Of a DNA stretch of 64,000 bases, positions 1 through 11,160 are shown in pieces (position 1 is the first letter of the stretch; each line of letters starts with the position of its first letter). Source of the DNA: Dimorphilus gyrociliatus (taxonomy: Eukaryota > Annelida > Polychaeta > Dinophilidae); NCBI GenBank assembly GCA_904063045.1, contig CAJFCJ010000001.1, positions 3,107,501 to 3,171,500 on the forward strand, given 5' to 3'. A program made the position numbers and the translations under genes. The notes under the pieces were generated by a model that made no database searches, had not been told where the DNA came from, and was given only the letters and a program-made list of their open reading frames with translations.

Positions 1-918
1 TTAGCTCAAAAGAATCTAACAATTTACGAATTCTCCAAGAACGATACACTTTGCCCAGAGTTAACGTTTCGATATGATTTCATCAAGATATCGGCGTCAA
101 AAGACCTCGAAGAAATAACAAGTAATTTCTCACGAGATATGATTAATGGGCTAGAGAAATTTTTATCCGTAATAAACTTTACATCTCAAATCTTTACGTT
201 TTCAATACTCTTAATTATCGTCTTTGCAAGCTTTAGATTATATCGTTACTATACAGATTTAGAGTATAATAATGTCTATTTATCCAATGAATTCTTTAAT
301 TTGGATAAGGAGAGAAAAAGTAAAAATCTACCATCTATCCTACCTCTTCAGCCCGAAGAGAAATCCATATATGCATCAAATCCTATTAAACCTACAGTAA
401 AGAATATACCTTCCTTAATAATCGGTATTATTATTCTTCTAAGTATACTAATACTAGCTATCATCCTCTTTCTCTCCGATTTCTTTATGGCTAAAGTTAT
501 AACGATAATCAATAAAGAAGCGGTAACCGATATTACAGTAACTGGTTCTATTTTAATACAAAAGGACGAAGAATTTGAGGTGATGCCAAAGAGTTTACAA
601 GAACTATACAAGGAAATCTTTCCTATACCTTGTACGAACCCTTATAAGTATCATACAAATTTGAACTATAAAGGCGGAACTTGCCTTCCTCTACCGTCAG
701 AGCCAGTTGTAAACAATTCAATACATTTGAGAACAATTATTATACTTTATTTGTTGCTCGTGTTAATAACGTTCTTTCATACATATGCTGAGAGAATAGA
801 ACAGTTTACATTTGTTGCTTTCTATAAAGATAAACACAAACTAAGAGTTGAAGCTTTATACGATAACATGCTTGTAAATCGTTACTTAACACAAAAAATC
901 GAACGAATAAAGAGATAA
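1..918 (+). CDS. DC-STAMP domain protein (DCST1/DCST2-like), 3' part
   Basis: The frame is open from base 1 to the TAA at 916-918 (305 codons), so this is the C-terminal part of a longer protein whose start lies upstream of the window. Three hydrophobic segments are visible: one just after the ATG at 139, one near 420-490 and one near 735-790. Between the first and second is a signature typical of DC-STAMP/DCST proteins: YRYYTDLEYNNVYLS, then FFNLDKERK, then LPLQPEEK, corresponding to the YRY..N.Y.....R.LPL motif of DCST1/2 and insect Sneaky. Known family members are multipass membrane proteins acting in cell-cell or gamete membrane fusion. No RING finger follows the last membrane segment, so it is closer in layout to a DCST2-type protein than to RING-bearing DCST1. 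Family assignment is from memory of the motif. Confidence 0.72.
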   Translation, partial: LAQKNLTIYEFSKNDTLCPELTFRYDFIKISASKDLEEITSNFSRDMINGLEKFLSVINFTSQIFTFSILLIIVFASFRLYRYYTDLEYNNVYLSNEFFNLDKERKSKNLPSILPLQPEEKSIYASNPIKPTVKNIPSLIIGIIILLSILILAIILFLSDFFMAKVITIINKEAVTDITVTGSILIQKDEEFEVMPKSLQELYKEIFPIPCTNPYKYHTNLNYKGGTCLPLPSEPVVNNSIHLRTIIILYLLLVLITFFHTYAERIEQFTFVAFYKDKHKLRVEALYDNMLVNRYLTQKIERIKR

Positions 919-1071
919 TTATTTAATATATTTTTAATATTTGCATGGAAATATCAATCTGTAAATATTTTATTTATCTGTTTTCTAATAAAGTTTTAAA
1001 CCTTTTAGAATTCAATATTATTTCATTTTTCTTATCTGCTCTTTAACTTCAGGTACTCGATTATATATTAA

Positions 1072-1817
1072 TTACGCCAAAGCACAATCAATATTAATTA
1101 TTTGAAGGTAAGTAGAATGAGTTAAGAGTACGTATTTCTTATTTTCCATTTCAAATGTTGAGCCAATTCTTGATAATGCCTTCGTTACGATATAATTTTC
1201 CGACAAGTCCAACTTATTGTCAACAGTTACATATACGATGGCCTTTTTTGTGATAGAAGCTTTTACGTGATTCATTATAAAGAATCTAGGGAGTCCTACC
1301 ACAGGAATTGAATACCAATGCGAATTAAAACCTGCAGCATCGGTGTCCAGTTTATCAACTTCGTATTGTGTTGTACCATTCCAGAGGAAAAGGTGAATAT
1401 CTCCGTAATTTTGAGCACTTATAACTAATCGTTGATTATTCACTTCTGTAGAAATAGCTGATCTAAGATAGAAAACGGATGATCTGATTATCGTAAATGC
1501 TGTTGATGAAAGGGAAGAAAAAGGAAAAAGTTAACACTTCTTAATAGTTCTGATATGAAAGAGAATTACGTGTGAAACTCGGTCTCAGTATCTCTATGAC
1601 AGCTATACCATCTCCGCACATGAAACTACAGTGAAATTCCACATTGGCAAATACGATAAATCTACCATTTAATAATTGTAGATCAATAGTACGAATTCTT
1701 CTCGATTCAATGTCATTGTGGTTTAGTAAGTTAACCCAAGTTGTTGAATCGTTGGCCAATTTCCAGAAATTAATTGTTCCGTCTTTACAATAAGAATAAC
1801 ATAATAGATATTTATTG

Positions 1818-1849
<32 letters not shown>

Positions 1850-2860
1850 AGCTATTTACTCATAGTTTCTCGGACAATTAAAAGATATAAATTATTATAT
1901 TCACTAGTCATTGAAGTATGAAGGCTCCATTGTCCAGGAAGAGTTTGTACAACTGTACCAGCTTATTAATATTAAATTAAATAATTTTTTAACTAATTAA
2001 TTGAATTATTACATTAGTAATAAAAATTAAATGTTTAAACTTACAAGTTCCGTCAAATTTAACAATTTTTACACCAGTTATACTAGTAAAAACCAAAAAG
2101 AATTCGCCATTTTTCCAATAAGTAATGAGATTTTCTTCGACAGTTACCTTACAAACAGTTGGAATAACAAAGGCAAGCTGCCATAATTTAAATATTTTAT
2201 CGTATTTTAGTATGTGTGCACACCTGAAAAGGATATTTAATAATTAGTCAAATAGTTTTGATTTCAAGAAGGGAATATACAAGTTTTTCATGTGACAAGC
2301 AATAAAATGTTCAGAATTGTATGTGAAATAGTTGCAAGTTTTTGGATCATCCAGATCAATTTGCTCGCACGTTCCAGTTCTCTTTGCTAAAATAGCAGAT
2401 ATTCTTATTATAATTGCTGTAAATTGGCTAAATTACATTAGTTTCAACTTACTTGGACACATCATATGACAATCGGAAGGTTCATTGGGTTTCGGTGGCT
2501 TGTCTTTTTTCTGTAGAAAGGTTCAGTTATGGAATTTCATTGAAAGGTAGAAAGGAAAGAAAGAAAAGTTATTACCAATCCGAAATAGCCCAATCCGCTT
2601 TGAGTTGCTTCAAAACTTCCATCAAACGTTTTATATAGAAGACAAGATGATGTATTGTAAAAAAAAACATAACATAAATCGTCCAAGCTGCAAGATTCGG
2701 CACATTTTACTCTGCCATTTCCTTTAAGTGTTTTGTACAAATTGCCTTTTGGGGAATCAGTTTCCTTAGTAATGGCAAAAATATTATAATCTGTTGAGGT
2801 AGCTGCCTCTTTAGCTAACCAAAATATTAATACTTTCAGTAATACAAGACTCTTCCACAT
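1072..2860 (-). CDS. Secreted PAN/apple plus EPTP-like repeat protein
   Basis: Seven exons can be joined in frame on the minus strand: 2860-2576, 2510-2453, 2386-2281, 2223-2045, 1952-1860, 1782-1570 and 1445-1072, giving 435 aa. The first exon has a signal peptide (MWKSLVLLKVLIFWL) and a PAN/apple-like module with a CAESCSLDDLCYVFFYN core, a pattern used in secreted adhesive and proteolytic proteins. After a Pro-rich linker (KKDKPPKP) and a short Cys segment, the C-terminal two thirds consists of repeated beta-rich blades: LLIVRETMNGTINFWKL, RFIVFANVEF, RLVISAQNYGDIHLFLWNG and FFIMNH. The spacing recalls EPTP repeats of LGI/TSPEAR-type propellers. The EPTP call is moderate and a WD-like propeller is the alternative. 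All introns have GT-AG ends and frame continuity. Function is unknown; probably extracellular binding. Confidence 0.65.
1818..1844. repeat. (TA)n microsatellite in an intron
   Basis: A run of alternating TA lies inside the intron between the fifth and sixth exons of the PAN/EPTP gene. Confidence 0.9.
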
Positions 2861-3422
2861 GTTGGAAAGTCAGAGTGAAAAATGTTAATATAAGCCGTTA
2901 TATTTAAAGGTCAGTTACGGCTTGAGCAATTGACTTTCACTAGATTCTATGGAACTAATACCAAAACGAGATAATTTCTTTGTTCGAGCTATAATTATAA
3001 ATAATCAATCCATTTGATTTTGATTCAAAACATGGAAATAATCATACAGCCTTGTCGCATATCTATTCTCTAATAGACACTACCCTCATAATGACTCAAA
3101 GTAATTATAATAATGTTCATAGTGATTTATGTCTCTGTCTAACACAAGTATTATTTAAGAAGTTTTTGTTGACAAATTCCTTAACCAGTTAATGGTTTTG
3201 CAGGTTAAAAAATATCACTTTTTATTAAACTTTTCACCACTCGAAAAACAAAAACTAAAAATCGACGATATTCTCATAAATTTTTAATTAAAAAGTGAAA
3301 AATCATTTTCGTATTGAATAGATTTATTGATTTTCTGGAGAATGCATCAAAAAACTAGATTTCTAATATATCTGTAGAGAAATTTATTGTGATGAAAGCT
3401 ATCGAGTCTGTACTCTTTGTCA

Positions 3423-3460
3423 CTCTCCCTCTCTCTCTCTCTCTCTCCTTTCTCTCTCTC
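3423..3460. repeat. (CT)n microsatellite
   Basis: Near-perfect CT repeat interrupted once by CCTTT. Confidence 0.9.
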
Positions 3461-4226
3461 ATTGTGATAACTTTTCCCTTTGCTTTCATTAATTTTTGTT
3501 AAGATGACACATGAAAGAAATGAAAGATATTAATCTTGAATTGAAAAATAATAACTACTTAAATTAGACATCGACGAAATGTAGTTTTGTACTTCAACAC
3601 CATCTGAAGAGTTTTAATATCTGTTTACACAATGTAAACTATATTATATATGCATTATATGTATTTTATACTAAAATCTATATTTACACTTTTAAGAGTA
3701 AAAAATAACATTTAACAAGACTTTTATATTGATGAATTGTCATAGCATAAATCTCAATTTTCTTGGTAATTTTGTATTATATTCTTTCAGAAATCCCTTG
3801 GGTTCCTTTAGTAATATCGTATAAATGACAAGGGCAAAGATTTATCAAAATAATCTTCATTCTATATTTAGAATATATATATATATATTATATCATAACT
3901 TTAAAAAGTTGTTCATGAAACAGTATATATCTTTTTTACCACACACAGGAAACGATCTCTTTAAATTAGAGATCAATTTAGAGATTTTCACATTGGCTTG
4001 TAGGACAATAATAATTAATACCAATTCAAACCTTTTTTATCAATTTAATATACTATATAGTATATTTTACTCTGTCATCAATAGGACATAATAATAAGTT
4101 TGAGACGGAACGTGTGGGCCTTCTCTTTTATTCTTTTATACATTTTGCAATGTACCTCTTTCTTTCTTCTAGGCTTATTTATGAAAGAGTAATAATTTTA
4201 GATAATGGAAACTTGATATATTATAC

Positions 4227-4229
<3 letters not shown>

Positions 4230-4258
<29 letters not shown>
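4230..4258. repeat. (TA)n microsatellite
   Basis: Perfect TA repeat of about 14 units, followed by a short GTGTGTGT tract. Confidence 0.9.
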
Positions 4259-4261
<3 letters not shown>

Positions 4262-4683
4262 TGTGTGTCTATTGCAATGTTGTATGGACATAGTCCTTGC
4301 ATGAGTAAAGTTTTAGAAATTTCAGATAGTGATTTTCAAATTCAATTGTTAACTTTTCAACATTTTAAGCATAAAACATACGATATTCTCTACATATAAA
4401 CAAACTTCAATAAAGAAACACTCCTCAGTCAAAATTTAAAAGTTGTTATTCCCCGCTAATTGATTTTGCTTTTCATTGTCAAAAATACACTTAAACACAA
4501 AACAGGAAGAAAATTTTGGGAGAGCAAAATATCCTTTCTTGTTTCAGTTTTTGAAGAATTCTTGTCAATGCTGTCATAATTTAAAAAATAGAAAGTTCCG
4601 TTTCAACTCAATTGGCAAATCAAGTAGCTTAAAGATTAGACTCTTTTACTTGATTCCTGTTTGTAAACAACATTAAAAAGTTG

Positions 4684-5467
4684 CTATAATACTAAGACAC
4701 ATTCTTTTTCAGCTGTATCAATAATTTCCAGTGTTTCACTCTTATCATTTAAGATATTTAAACTGTTTGATTCTTGTTGTAATGAAGTATGATCTATTTG
4801 ATACGCTGAAATTATATTAGACACGTTCTCTGGGATAAATTCCATCGTTAACCGAGTTCCTGCTATATTGTCGCAATATGTCAGTTCTGAAATATACGAT
4901 TACATAAGAGTAGCTATAAATGATTATATACGCGATGTTTAAGTAAGCTTACGATTTTTATATCTTTCATTGTGTACTATATTAATCTCTTGTGGAGTTA
5001 GGTGACAGCTAAAGAGATCAGACAAATTACAAGCTTTAGTTCTCGTAGGTAAGTTTAAATCTTTCCGAAGGAACTTCTTGAGTGAATAAATTATACAGCT
5101 ATAAATGACGAAGACTAATACCAATGTAACAGCTATATTTATGATGATGATCCCGATATAGAATCGATTCAGTGACAAATCATTCAATCTGGTTGGATTT
5201 ACTGTTGGTTGTGTATAATTAACACGTAAACATTTATGTGCTGAAAAATATCAACGAATGAACAATGAGATATAGATTAAACCAAAAATATCTTTTACCA
5301 TAGTCACTACAAAAATGGTGGCAATCTATATCCTGCTTCAGGTTTGGTTCGCATAAATCGGAACACGATATTCTTTGTAGTGTAGCAGGATCTTCGTAAG
5401 AACATTCTTGACAAAATTGTTTCAAATTTTCAGGTTTTTCAATGAAATTCATTGTCAATCTAACCAT
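4684..5467 (-). CDS. Single-pass membrane protein with Cys-rich ectodomain (paralogue 1)
   Basis: Exons at about 5467-5299, 5240-4953 and 4886-4684 join in frame, with the stop at 4684-4686. The ectodomain has a Cys pattern (CQEC-Y-DPAT-C-LC-DCHHFC) shared with the gene at 7834-8773. A membrane segment (IGIIIINIAVTLVLVFVIY) follows, then a cytoplasmic tail of about 120 aa. The pattern vaguely recalls a single TNFR-type Cys repeat, but I cannot name the family. The first exon can be extended upstream to an acceptor at 5499, adding residues SSCSFILVS, which suggests the signal peptide is encoded partly in an earlier, unresolved exon; the ATG at 5467 is the minimal start. Likely a cell-surface receptor; ligand unknown. 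Confidence 0.62.
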
Positions 5468-5499
5468 GGACACAAGAATAAAACTACAACTAGAGACAC

Positions 5500-6018
5500 C
5501 TGTTGCAAAAAAATATTTAAATGATTCACAAAACGAAAGTAAAATAAGAAATTACATACGTTTACATAAACTATCAATTGTTTTATACTAATGTAATTAT
5601 TGCAGTTATAAAATATTCAGAATGTATCTTAGACATTTCCTGCCACGGTTAATTTAAACACGTAGTACTAATTGATTTTGTGATGACATCTGGCAATGCA
5701 TTTAAATATATCAATATAGCAAATGTCGTTTTATACCCTATAAAAGACTATTTCTTGAATATTTCATCAGTTATAAACATTTCTTGAAATAGTACATTCT
5801 ATTATTTCATTCAATTTTTTTCAAAGATTTTTCACTTTAAGGAGATATATCAACCTTTTCCCCCTCTCCCATCTCTATTGTTATAAGAGATCTTCAAAAA
5901 GACTGATTGTAATTCAACATCTCCTTGATAGATTGTTTTTTTTGTCTTTTTCTAGTTTTTCTATTATTCTTTTATTACGATAGAATAAACTATAATAGAG
6001 AGAAGATAAAAGAAAAAA
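5500..6018. other. Divergent intergenic region
   Basis: Space between the minus-strand Cys-rich gene and the plus-strand secreted gene. It probably holds both promoters and an unresolved first exon of the minus-strand gene. No other coding signal is seen. Confidence 0.5.
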
Positions 6019-7169
6019 ATGATTAAACTATTTCTCTATTTCGTTTTCTTCTCTCTGCTCAAGACAAGTTTTGCTCCTCCACCTGGAAAATTAGATAAAT
6101 ATGGTAGATATTATTTTAATATATGATATGGAAAGAGCCCTTACTCTTCCTGTAATTATACTAGGACCATGTATTGGAATGGATTGCTTGCATGGTGTTT
6201 TAATGCATAACGATGAAAAAGATGGTGATAATCACGCACTAGAGGATAAAGTCAAAAGAGAAGAAGATTCGGCAGCGGATACTGGTCAAAGTACGATTCT
6301 TTTCAATAATTTTACTTACTTTTAGAACATGGCTGTATTTTTTTTATAAATAATTAGAGGGACCCGGCAAAGGTGGAGACTCTGGTTTACATGGTGTCCT
6401 AATGCACGGGGATGAAACGCCTGATAAAGAGCATAGCCATAATAAATTTGGTCCAGTTGAAAAATCAAGAAAAGAAGGTCCAGGTTTAAATAAGGACGAA
6501 CAGATTGATGGCATAATCAATAATCAAGAAACCGAAGAAGATAACTCAAATCATAAAAAAGGACATCACGCTGAACCGTGTTTCGATCAAGATTGCGACA
6601 CTTTTAAGGATAAAAATGAAGATAATGATTCGGAAAGCGGTAATAAAGTTAGAAAGGTACAAAATGCAAAGAAGCATGTATCAAAAACTTTCGATCCAGA
6701 TTCATTACTCCATGGATCGGGTCATGATCACCATTCTGATGAGCATAATACAAAAATGAAAAAGAACACTGCCGTTAAATTTATATCTTCAGTTCAAGAT
6801 CCTCATCATATAATTCATAATGAAGAAGTAGGCAAAGTTCCTGAAATTGATAAAAAAGATTACGAAGAGTGGAAAACTAAGGAAAAGGCTAAAGAGAAGG
6901 AGGAAGAAAAGGGAATACTTCAAAGATTTAGTCTTGGTTTCATTAGTGATTCCTTCCTGTCCGATATAGAGGCTTTAAAGAGAAGATATTTACCTAAATA
7001 TTGGACTCAAGACACAGTAACAAAAGACAAAAGAGAAAACAAAGAGACAGGAAAGACGAATGACAAAGTAGACCACATGCAAGAGGATATGATGTTAGTC
7101 GGTGGAACTCATCAATTAAAAAAACAATCAACACACGAAATACCAAAAAAAGTTCATGATGAAGAATGA
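6019..7169 (+). CDS. Secreted His- and acid-rich protein with LHGVLMH repeats
   Basis: Three exons, 6019-6103, 6165-6290 and 6358-7169, join in frame to 340 aa. The ATG at 6019 gives a clear signal peptide (MIKLFLYFVFFSLLKTSFA) that an ORF search starting at the second exon would miss. Exons 2 and 3 each begin with a related unit: GPCIGMDCLHGVLMHNDE and GPGKGGDSGLHGVLMHGDE. A third, weaker copy (SLLHGSGHDHHSDEH) occurs later. The remainder is highly charged, rich in Lys, Glu, Asp and His, with no further membrane segment, followed by a conserved-looking patch (ILQRFSLGFISDSFLSDIEALK). No known family is recognised. A secreted metal- or calcium-binding matrix or gland product is possible from composition only. 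Confidence 0.7.
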
Positions 7170-7833
7170 TTGGTTAAACTTGCGAATTGATACGATTCTA
7201 TTTAAAGAAAAAGGAGTGACTATATCAACTTTGTAGGCATAATTTGAACACATTCGTTACCCAAAATAAAAAATGGTATTTATTACTAATAATCTGTCTA
7301 TTTATGCAATCTTTAATACTGAAATTTTGTTTCAAATAGGAAATTTTTTCAAAATTATGTCTTTGTCAGTTCAGTATAGGTAGCTATCAGTTTGTAGACC
7401 ATAAAATATAAAGACTCTCAGTTTCATGGCAGCCTTTTCCAAACAACGAGATGTTGATGTCTAAACGTATGTTATGATAAGGTATACGGTATACTCTACC
7501 AAAAATGTTTATAGTAGGACGGCAGCAAATGAAACTGGGAATGGTTATAGCTCAGCATTATTAATCTTTTTTGTTGTTTAACTAGCACAAGATTAATTTT
7601 ATTTATTAAGAGTATTTATCTATGACAATTTTATTATGGTACTACTGCGCATGCGTCAAAAAAACTTTTTTTTCTACTTTCGTTTGGGCTGGTTATGTTC
7701 ATTTATCTTGCAATCTTTTCTTATTTTTTATATTTAATACATGAATAAATACTAACATTCTTAATAGATAAACAATTGTTAAAAACAAAAAGTAAAACTG
7801 TTGATAAGGTAAATATTAAATGCTATGACCGTT
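7170..7833. other. Convergent 3' intergenic region
   Basis: Lies between convergent genes. It contains an imperfect inverted similarity between CAGTTTCATGGCAGCC near 7420 and GGCAGCAAATGAAACTG near 7523. No coding signal. Confidence 0.5.
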
Positions 7834-8773
7834 TCATTCATTTGAAGGGTAAATATCTAAAACTTTAGTGTCTTCATAACTTTCCGCTGGCAAAGTGACT
7901 TCTCTTATGGGAAGAAAATCAGAAAAAAGTTCATTAGCTTCGGAATTATCTGATCTTGAATGACTTATTATACTTTCATCATATTCATCTTGTATCTTGA
8001 AATTATAAGTAATATTAGAAAAATGTATTTAAAACTTTAATTAAGAAAATATAGATTACATTTCTTTGTTGGAGAATAATGTCTTCAATATTTTTTTCTA
8101 TTATAGGCTCTAAATTATTTTGCGTTGCTGAAATATATTCTGTTTGTTGAACTGTTAGGCATGTCAATATATTTTAGTAGTTATATCAATAGAAAATTTG
8201 AAAATAGAGCATGATAAAAATTAGATAAAGGTCTGAATCTGAACTAACCTGGATCATACATGTATATCTTACAGGAAAAAAACAATTTTGTACAAGAAAC
8301 ACATGATTTCATATTGCTTATTGTATGCTCTTTCTCTTTAAATCTTTTAAATTGATAATACTTCATTACAGCACAATAGAGTGTACCAATGCTTAGGATA
8401 ATGGATACACTTGCAAATATAATAATTGCTTCTTGATTAGTTACTTTGCCCTAGTAAAATTATTATTAATCTAAAATCATTTAGAAATTTAAATGAAAAA
8501 CTTGGAAATTAGCGGAAGAAATTTTTGCAGATCCCGTCACGTTAGTGTTGTTATCATAAACATTGGAACATTTCCTCACTAGAAAAGAGTTAGAATGTTC
8601 ATTTGAAGTGAATATGATCTATAAAAATTATACTTACTAAAATTTGGACAGAATGTAGGGCAGTCATAATAACTATTTGCGTATGACGGATTGCATAAAG
8701 TAATGCATTTTTGCTTTTTTTCAGTTGCAGGATCCAAATATTCTCTATTTTTGCAAAAATTGTCATTTAGCAT
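7834..8773 (-). CDS. Single-pass membrane protein with Cys-rich ectodomain (paralogue 2)
   Basis: Exons 8773-8638, 8578-8502, 8450-8249, 8127-8060 and 7995-7834 join in frame to 214 aa. The ectodomain carries Cys residues in the same order as the gene at 4684-5467, including the shared DPAT motif (EYLDPATEKKQKC, then LCNPSYANSYYDC, then FC). A membrane segment lies at about residues 78-99 (AIIIFASVSIILSIGTLYCAV), followed by a cytoplasmic tail with CVSCTKLFFSC and an acidic Ser-rich end. The ATG at 8773 lacks a signal peptide. The frame upstream reads ILLYFA before a stop, so an earlier exon with the signal peptide probably exists. The two paralogues flank the secreted LHGVLMH protein. Function unknown; a small receptor family is plausible. 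Confidence 0.62.
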
Positions 8774-9620
8774 TGCAAAATAAAGCAGAATTCTTGTTTA
8801 TGTTTATCATTGACTCATTTCCGTTTCCGATTTAACCGCCTATTTATTAATATTTTTTGTAAACAGTACAATACATTATTTAGCAAAATAAACAAAATGG
8901 ATTACGTAATCAATATATTAAAATCAAACAATTACATTCGTTATCTTCTGCCTTGATAGAACACATAGCTGTAAAATAGTAAATGAGCGAAAATAGAGTG
9001 ATTGTCCATGAACGTTGATTCGTTTAGAACGACATGTGGTTTTGGCGGAAAAATTCAAAAAGTGTATGTTCAAATTCTAGGATATTTCAAATGCAATAAC
9101 AATGGCCTAATACTTGTATTATTGGCATAACATTACCAAATGTAGATACATTGAATATAGCCTATTTCTATTGCTTATAGTATAGCAACAGGCAACGTAG
9201 TCCTACTTTTAGTTGCACTATTTACCGGTCTCTCCGTAAACAATACCAGCGGCATACTAAGGCAGAGAAAAGAAATTAAATTTTAATGAAAAGGAAGAAA
9301 GAATCGCAAATATTGTAATAGTCTTTAAAGGGAAAAAGTCAATTTCTCTCCGCCATAGAAGGCATGATCAAATAAAGAGTCTAATATGCTTTTCCTTTCC
9401 TTTTTTCATATTTTATTAATAGTTTGTTTATATTAAGCTAAGAATCAAGAATTCAGCGATTTGTGTAAACAATATTCAAGAAAATGGGATTATCGATTGA
9501 GAAAGTATTAATTCTACACAGGGAATAACTTTTCCGAAACATAGACTATGATTTATTGTAAACATGGAATGGTGTAATGAAATTTCTCTTTTGCCTAGTA
9601 TTCAAAACCAATGAGTTTAT
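8774..9620. other. Intergenic, no gene seen
   Basis: Between two minus-strand genes. It should contain the missing 5' exon and promoter of the gene at 7834-8773. The part at 9050-9270 is compositionally more complex than its surroundings but has no sustained frame. Confidence 0.45.
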
Positions 9621-11160
9621 TTATGATTTTGTAGATTCAAGCTTTAACATTTCTGTAATTCTTAAAGGTTTTACCTTATGTTTACGTTGTCGAACCCATA
9701 AAATTATTGTTTTCATGAATGCATCACTTAATTCAAAAATTGTTAAAATGGTTGCTCCAAGCATCAATCCAAAAGCTCCACCGATATCACAGAATAATGC
9801 TAATACATTATAAGCGGGATGTTCTTTCGAATCCATTGTTGTTAGTTTTGAGAAAAAAATGACCACAGTACAGTAATTGTCAAAAAGTTCTCTTTCAGAT
9901 ATTTTATGGTATTCGGCGATGGCTTGTGCGTAAAATGTACTTGCTCTTGCGTGCGTCGTGAACACTTCATATTGTACAGTTTTGCATTCCGATTTGCAAG
10001 CACAATCTTTATGCAGTTCAGTTTCCATAAATTTATCGACAGCACGTTCTGCGCATAAGATACCAATCGGGGAGCACACGCTGGCATTGGTTGTCATATA
10101 GATTTGACGACATTTACAGCTTTTGACGACAAACTGGCTAAGACAGTGTAATAAACAATATCTCCTTTTGTATGTGATGTCATCTTGGCAAGTTCCGTAC
10201 GGCGATGGTAGGGCACTTATAGACTTTTTTGTTGCCTCCATCGAGTATATTTGTCCAGGACCTATTGATAAAGATTGTTCTATCATAAGAGGGATTTCAT
10301 CTTTTTCGTGAACAAGAATCTGCAAAAAAATAACATCAAGAGATTTTCATAATGCTATTTAAACGAATAAATATGTAGAATGTACCCTATAACCAGCTCC
10401 AGGTGAATTGGGGGCTAAATATTCATCTTGATGAACAGCTAATCTCATATTTAATCCGTCATCAACTCCTACGTTTGATACTTTGGGTAAATTAGTGGCA
10501 TCGAACTGAATACACCAGCCCATGTTTGTAGCAACATATTTAAAGTATGATGAACAATTTTGTCCTTTATATAGGCACTTAAAAGATAGTTGACACTATA
10601 TGTTATATAACTGTATATTTACTATAAAATAAGAAAAGCTTACTTCTCCTACTATATCTTGCATATTAAATGATAATTCTTTGTAAATAACATTCCAATC
10701 TTCTTTAACATTCTTTATAAATGTAAGTTCTTCTTCTGTATAATTAAATACCGAAGTGTCGTCTACATAGTTCTTTATAGGGCTCCATAATTTATAAAAT
10801 ATTCCATGTAAATCTATATTTTAAGTAAGTTCTTCATTTTTTTTAAAAAAACAAACATACAAATAAAGAAAATAAAAAAATATTACTTTTTTTCACCGCT
10901 TTTGAAGAAGCAATGCGATTTTCGTTACAGATGGTAACTAATGGAAACGACAAAGAATCATGCTCTATCACTTGAATCTTTGTTACTGTATCATACTTCA
11001 TATAATATTTAATTCTATCAGTTATTTGATAGCAGAGAAACCCAGTTGAGAATAGAATTAAAGAAAACCACACTAGTCTTCTTATAGTTGACACATTCTT
11101 AGAAAGAACAATATTTAATCCAACAATAGATATGCTATCAAACAACTGAGAAATTAACAT
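9621..11160 (-). CDS. DEG/ENaC family cation channel subunit
   Basis: Exons 11160-10887, 10813-10644, 10595-10386 and 10319-9621 join in frame to 450 aa, a normal length for the family. TM1 is at about residues 28-47, followed by the post-TM1 motif FPLVTICNEN (72-81). A large Cys-rich extracellular domain follows, including YKRRYCLLHCLSQFVVKSC and CACKSEC. The pre-TM2 and TM2 region has GAFGLMLGATILTIFELSD, matching the family signature GLxxGxSxLTxxE. These are trimeric amiloride-sensitive sodium channels, which in lophotrochozoans include FMRFamide- and other peptide-gated members; the ligand cannot be told from sequence. The selectivity-filter triplet reads Gly-Ala-Thr, where Gly/Ser-x-Ser is usual. 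TM2 is followed by a short basic tail. Confidence 0.9.

Larger units (their letters stand above)
2861..4683. other. Intergenic, no gene seen
   Basis: This AT-rich stretch separates two minus-strand genes. It contains a CT microsatellite (about 3423-3460) and a TA run (about 4230-4258). The open frames inside it (3825-4091, 4476-4676) have low-complexity composition and no splice-linked partner, and I do not accept them as genes. The promoter of the PAN/EPTP gene should lie in 2861-3100. Confidence 0.6.

Noticed and set aside
7420-7545. Imperfect inverted repeat between convergent genes as a non-coding RNA hairpin
   Set aside because: Arms match over about 15 bases with gaps and a loop near 90 bases; too weak to call without folding energies or conservation.
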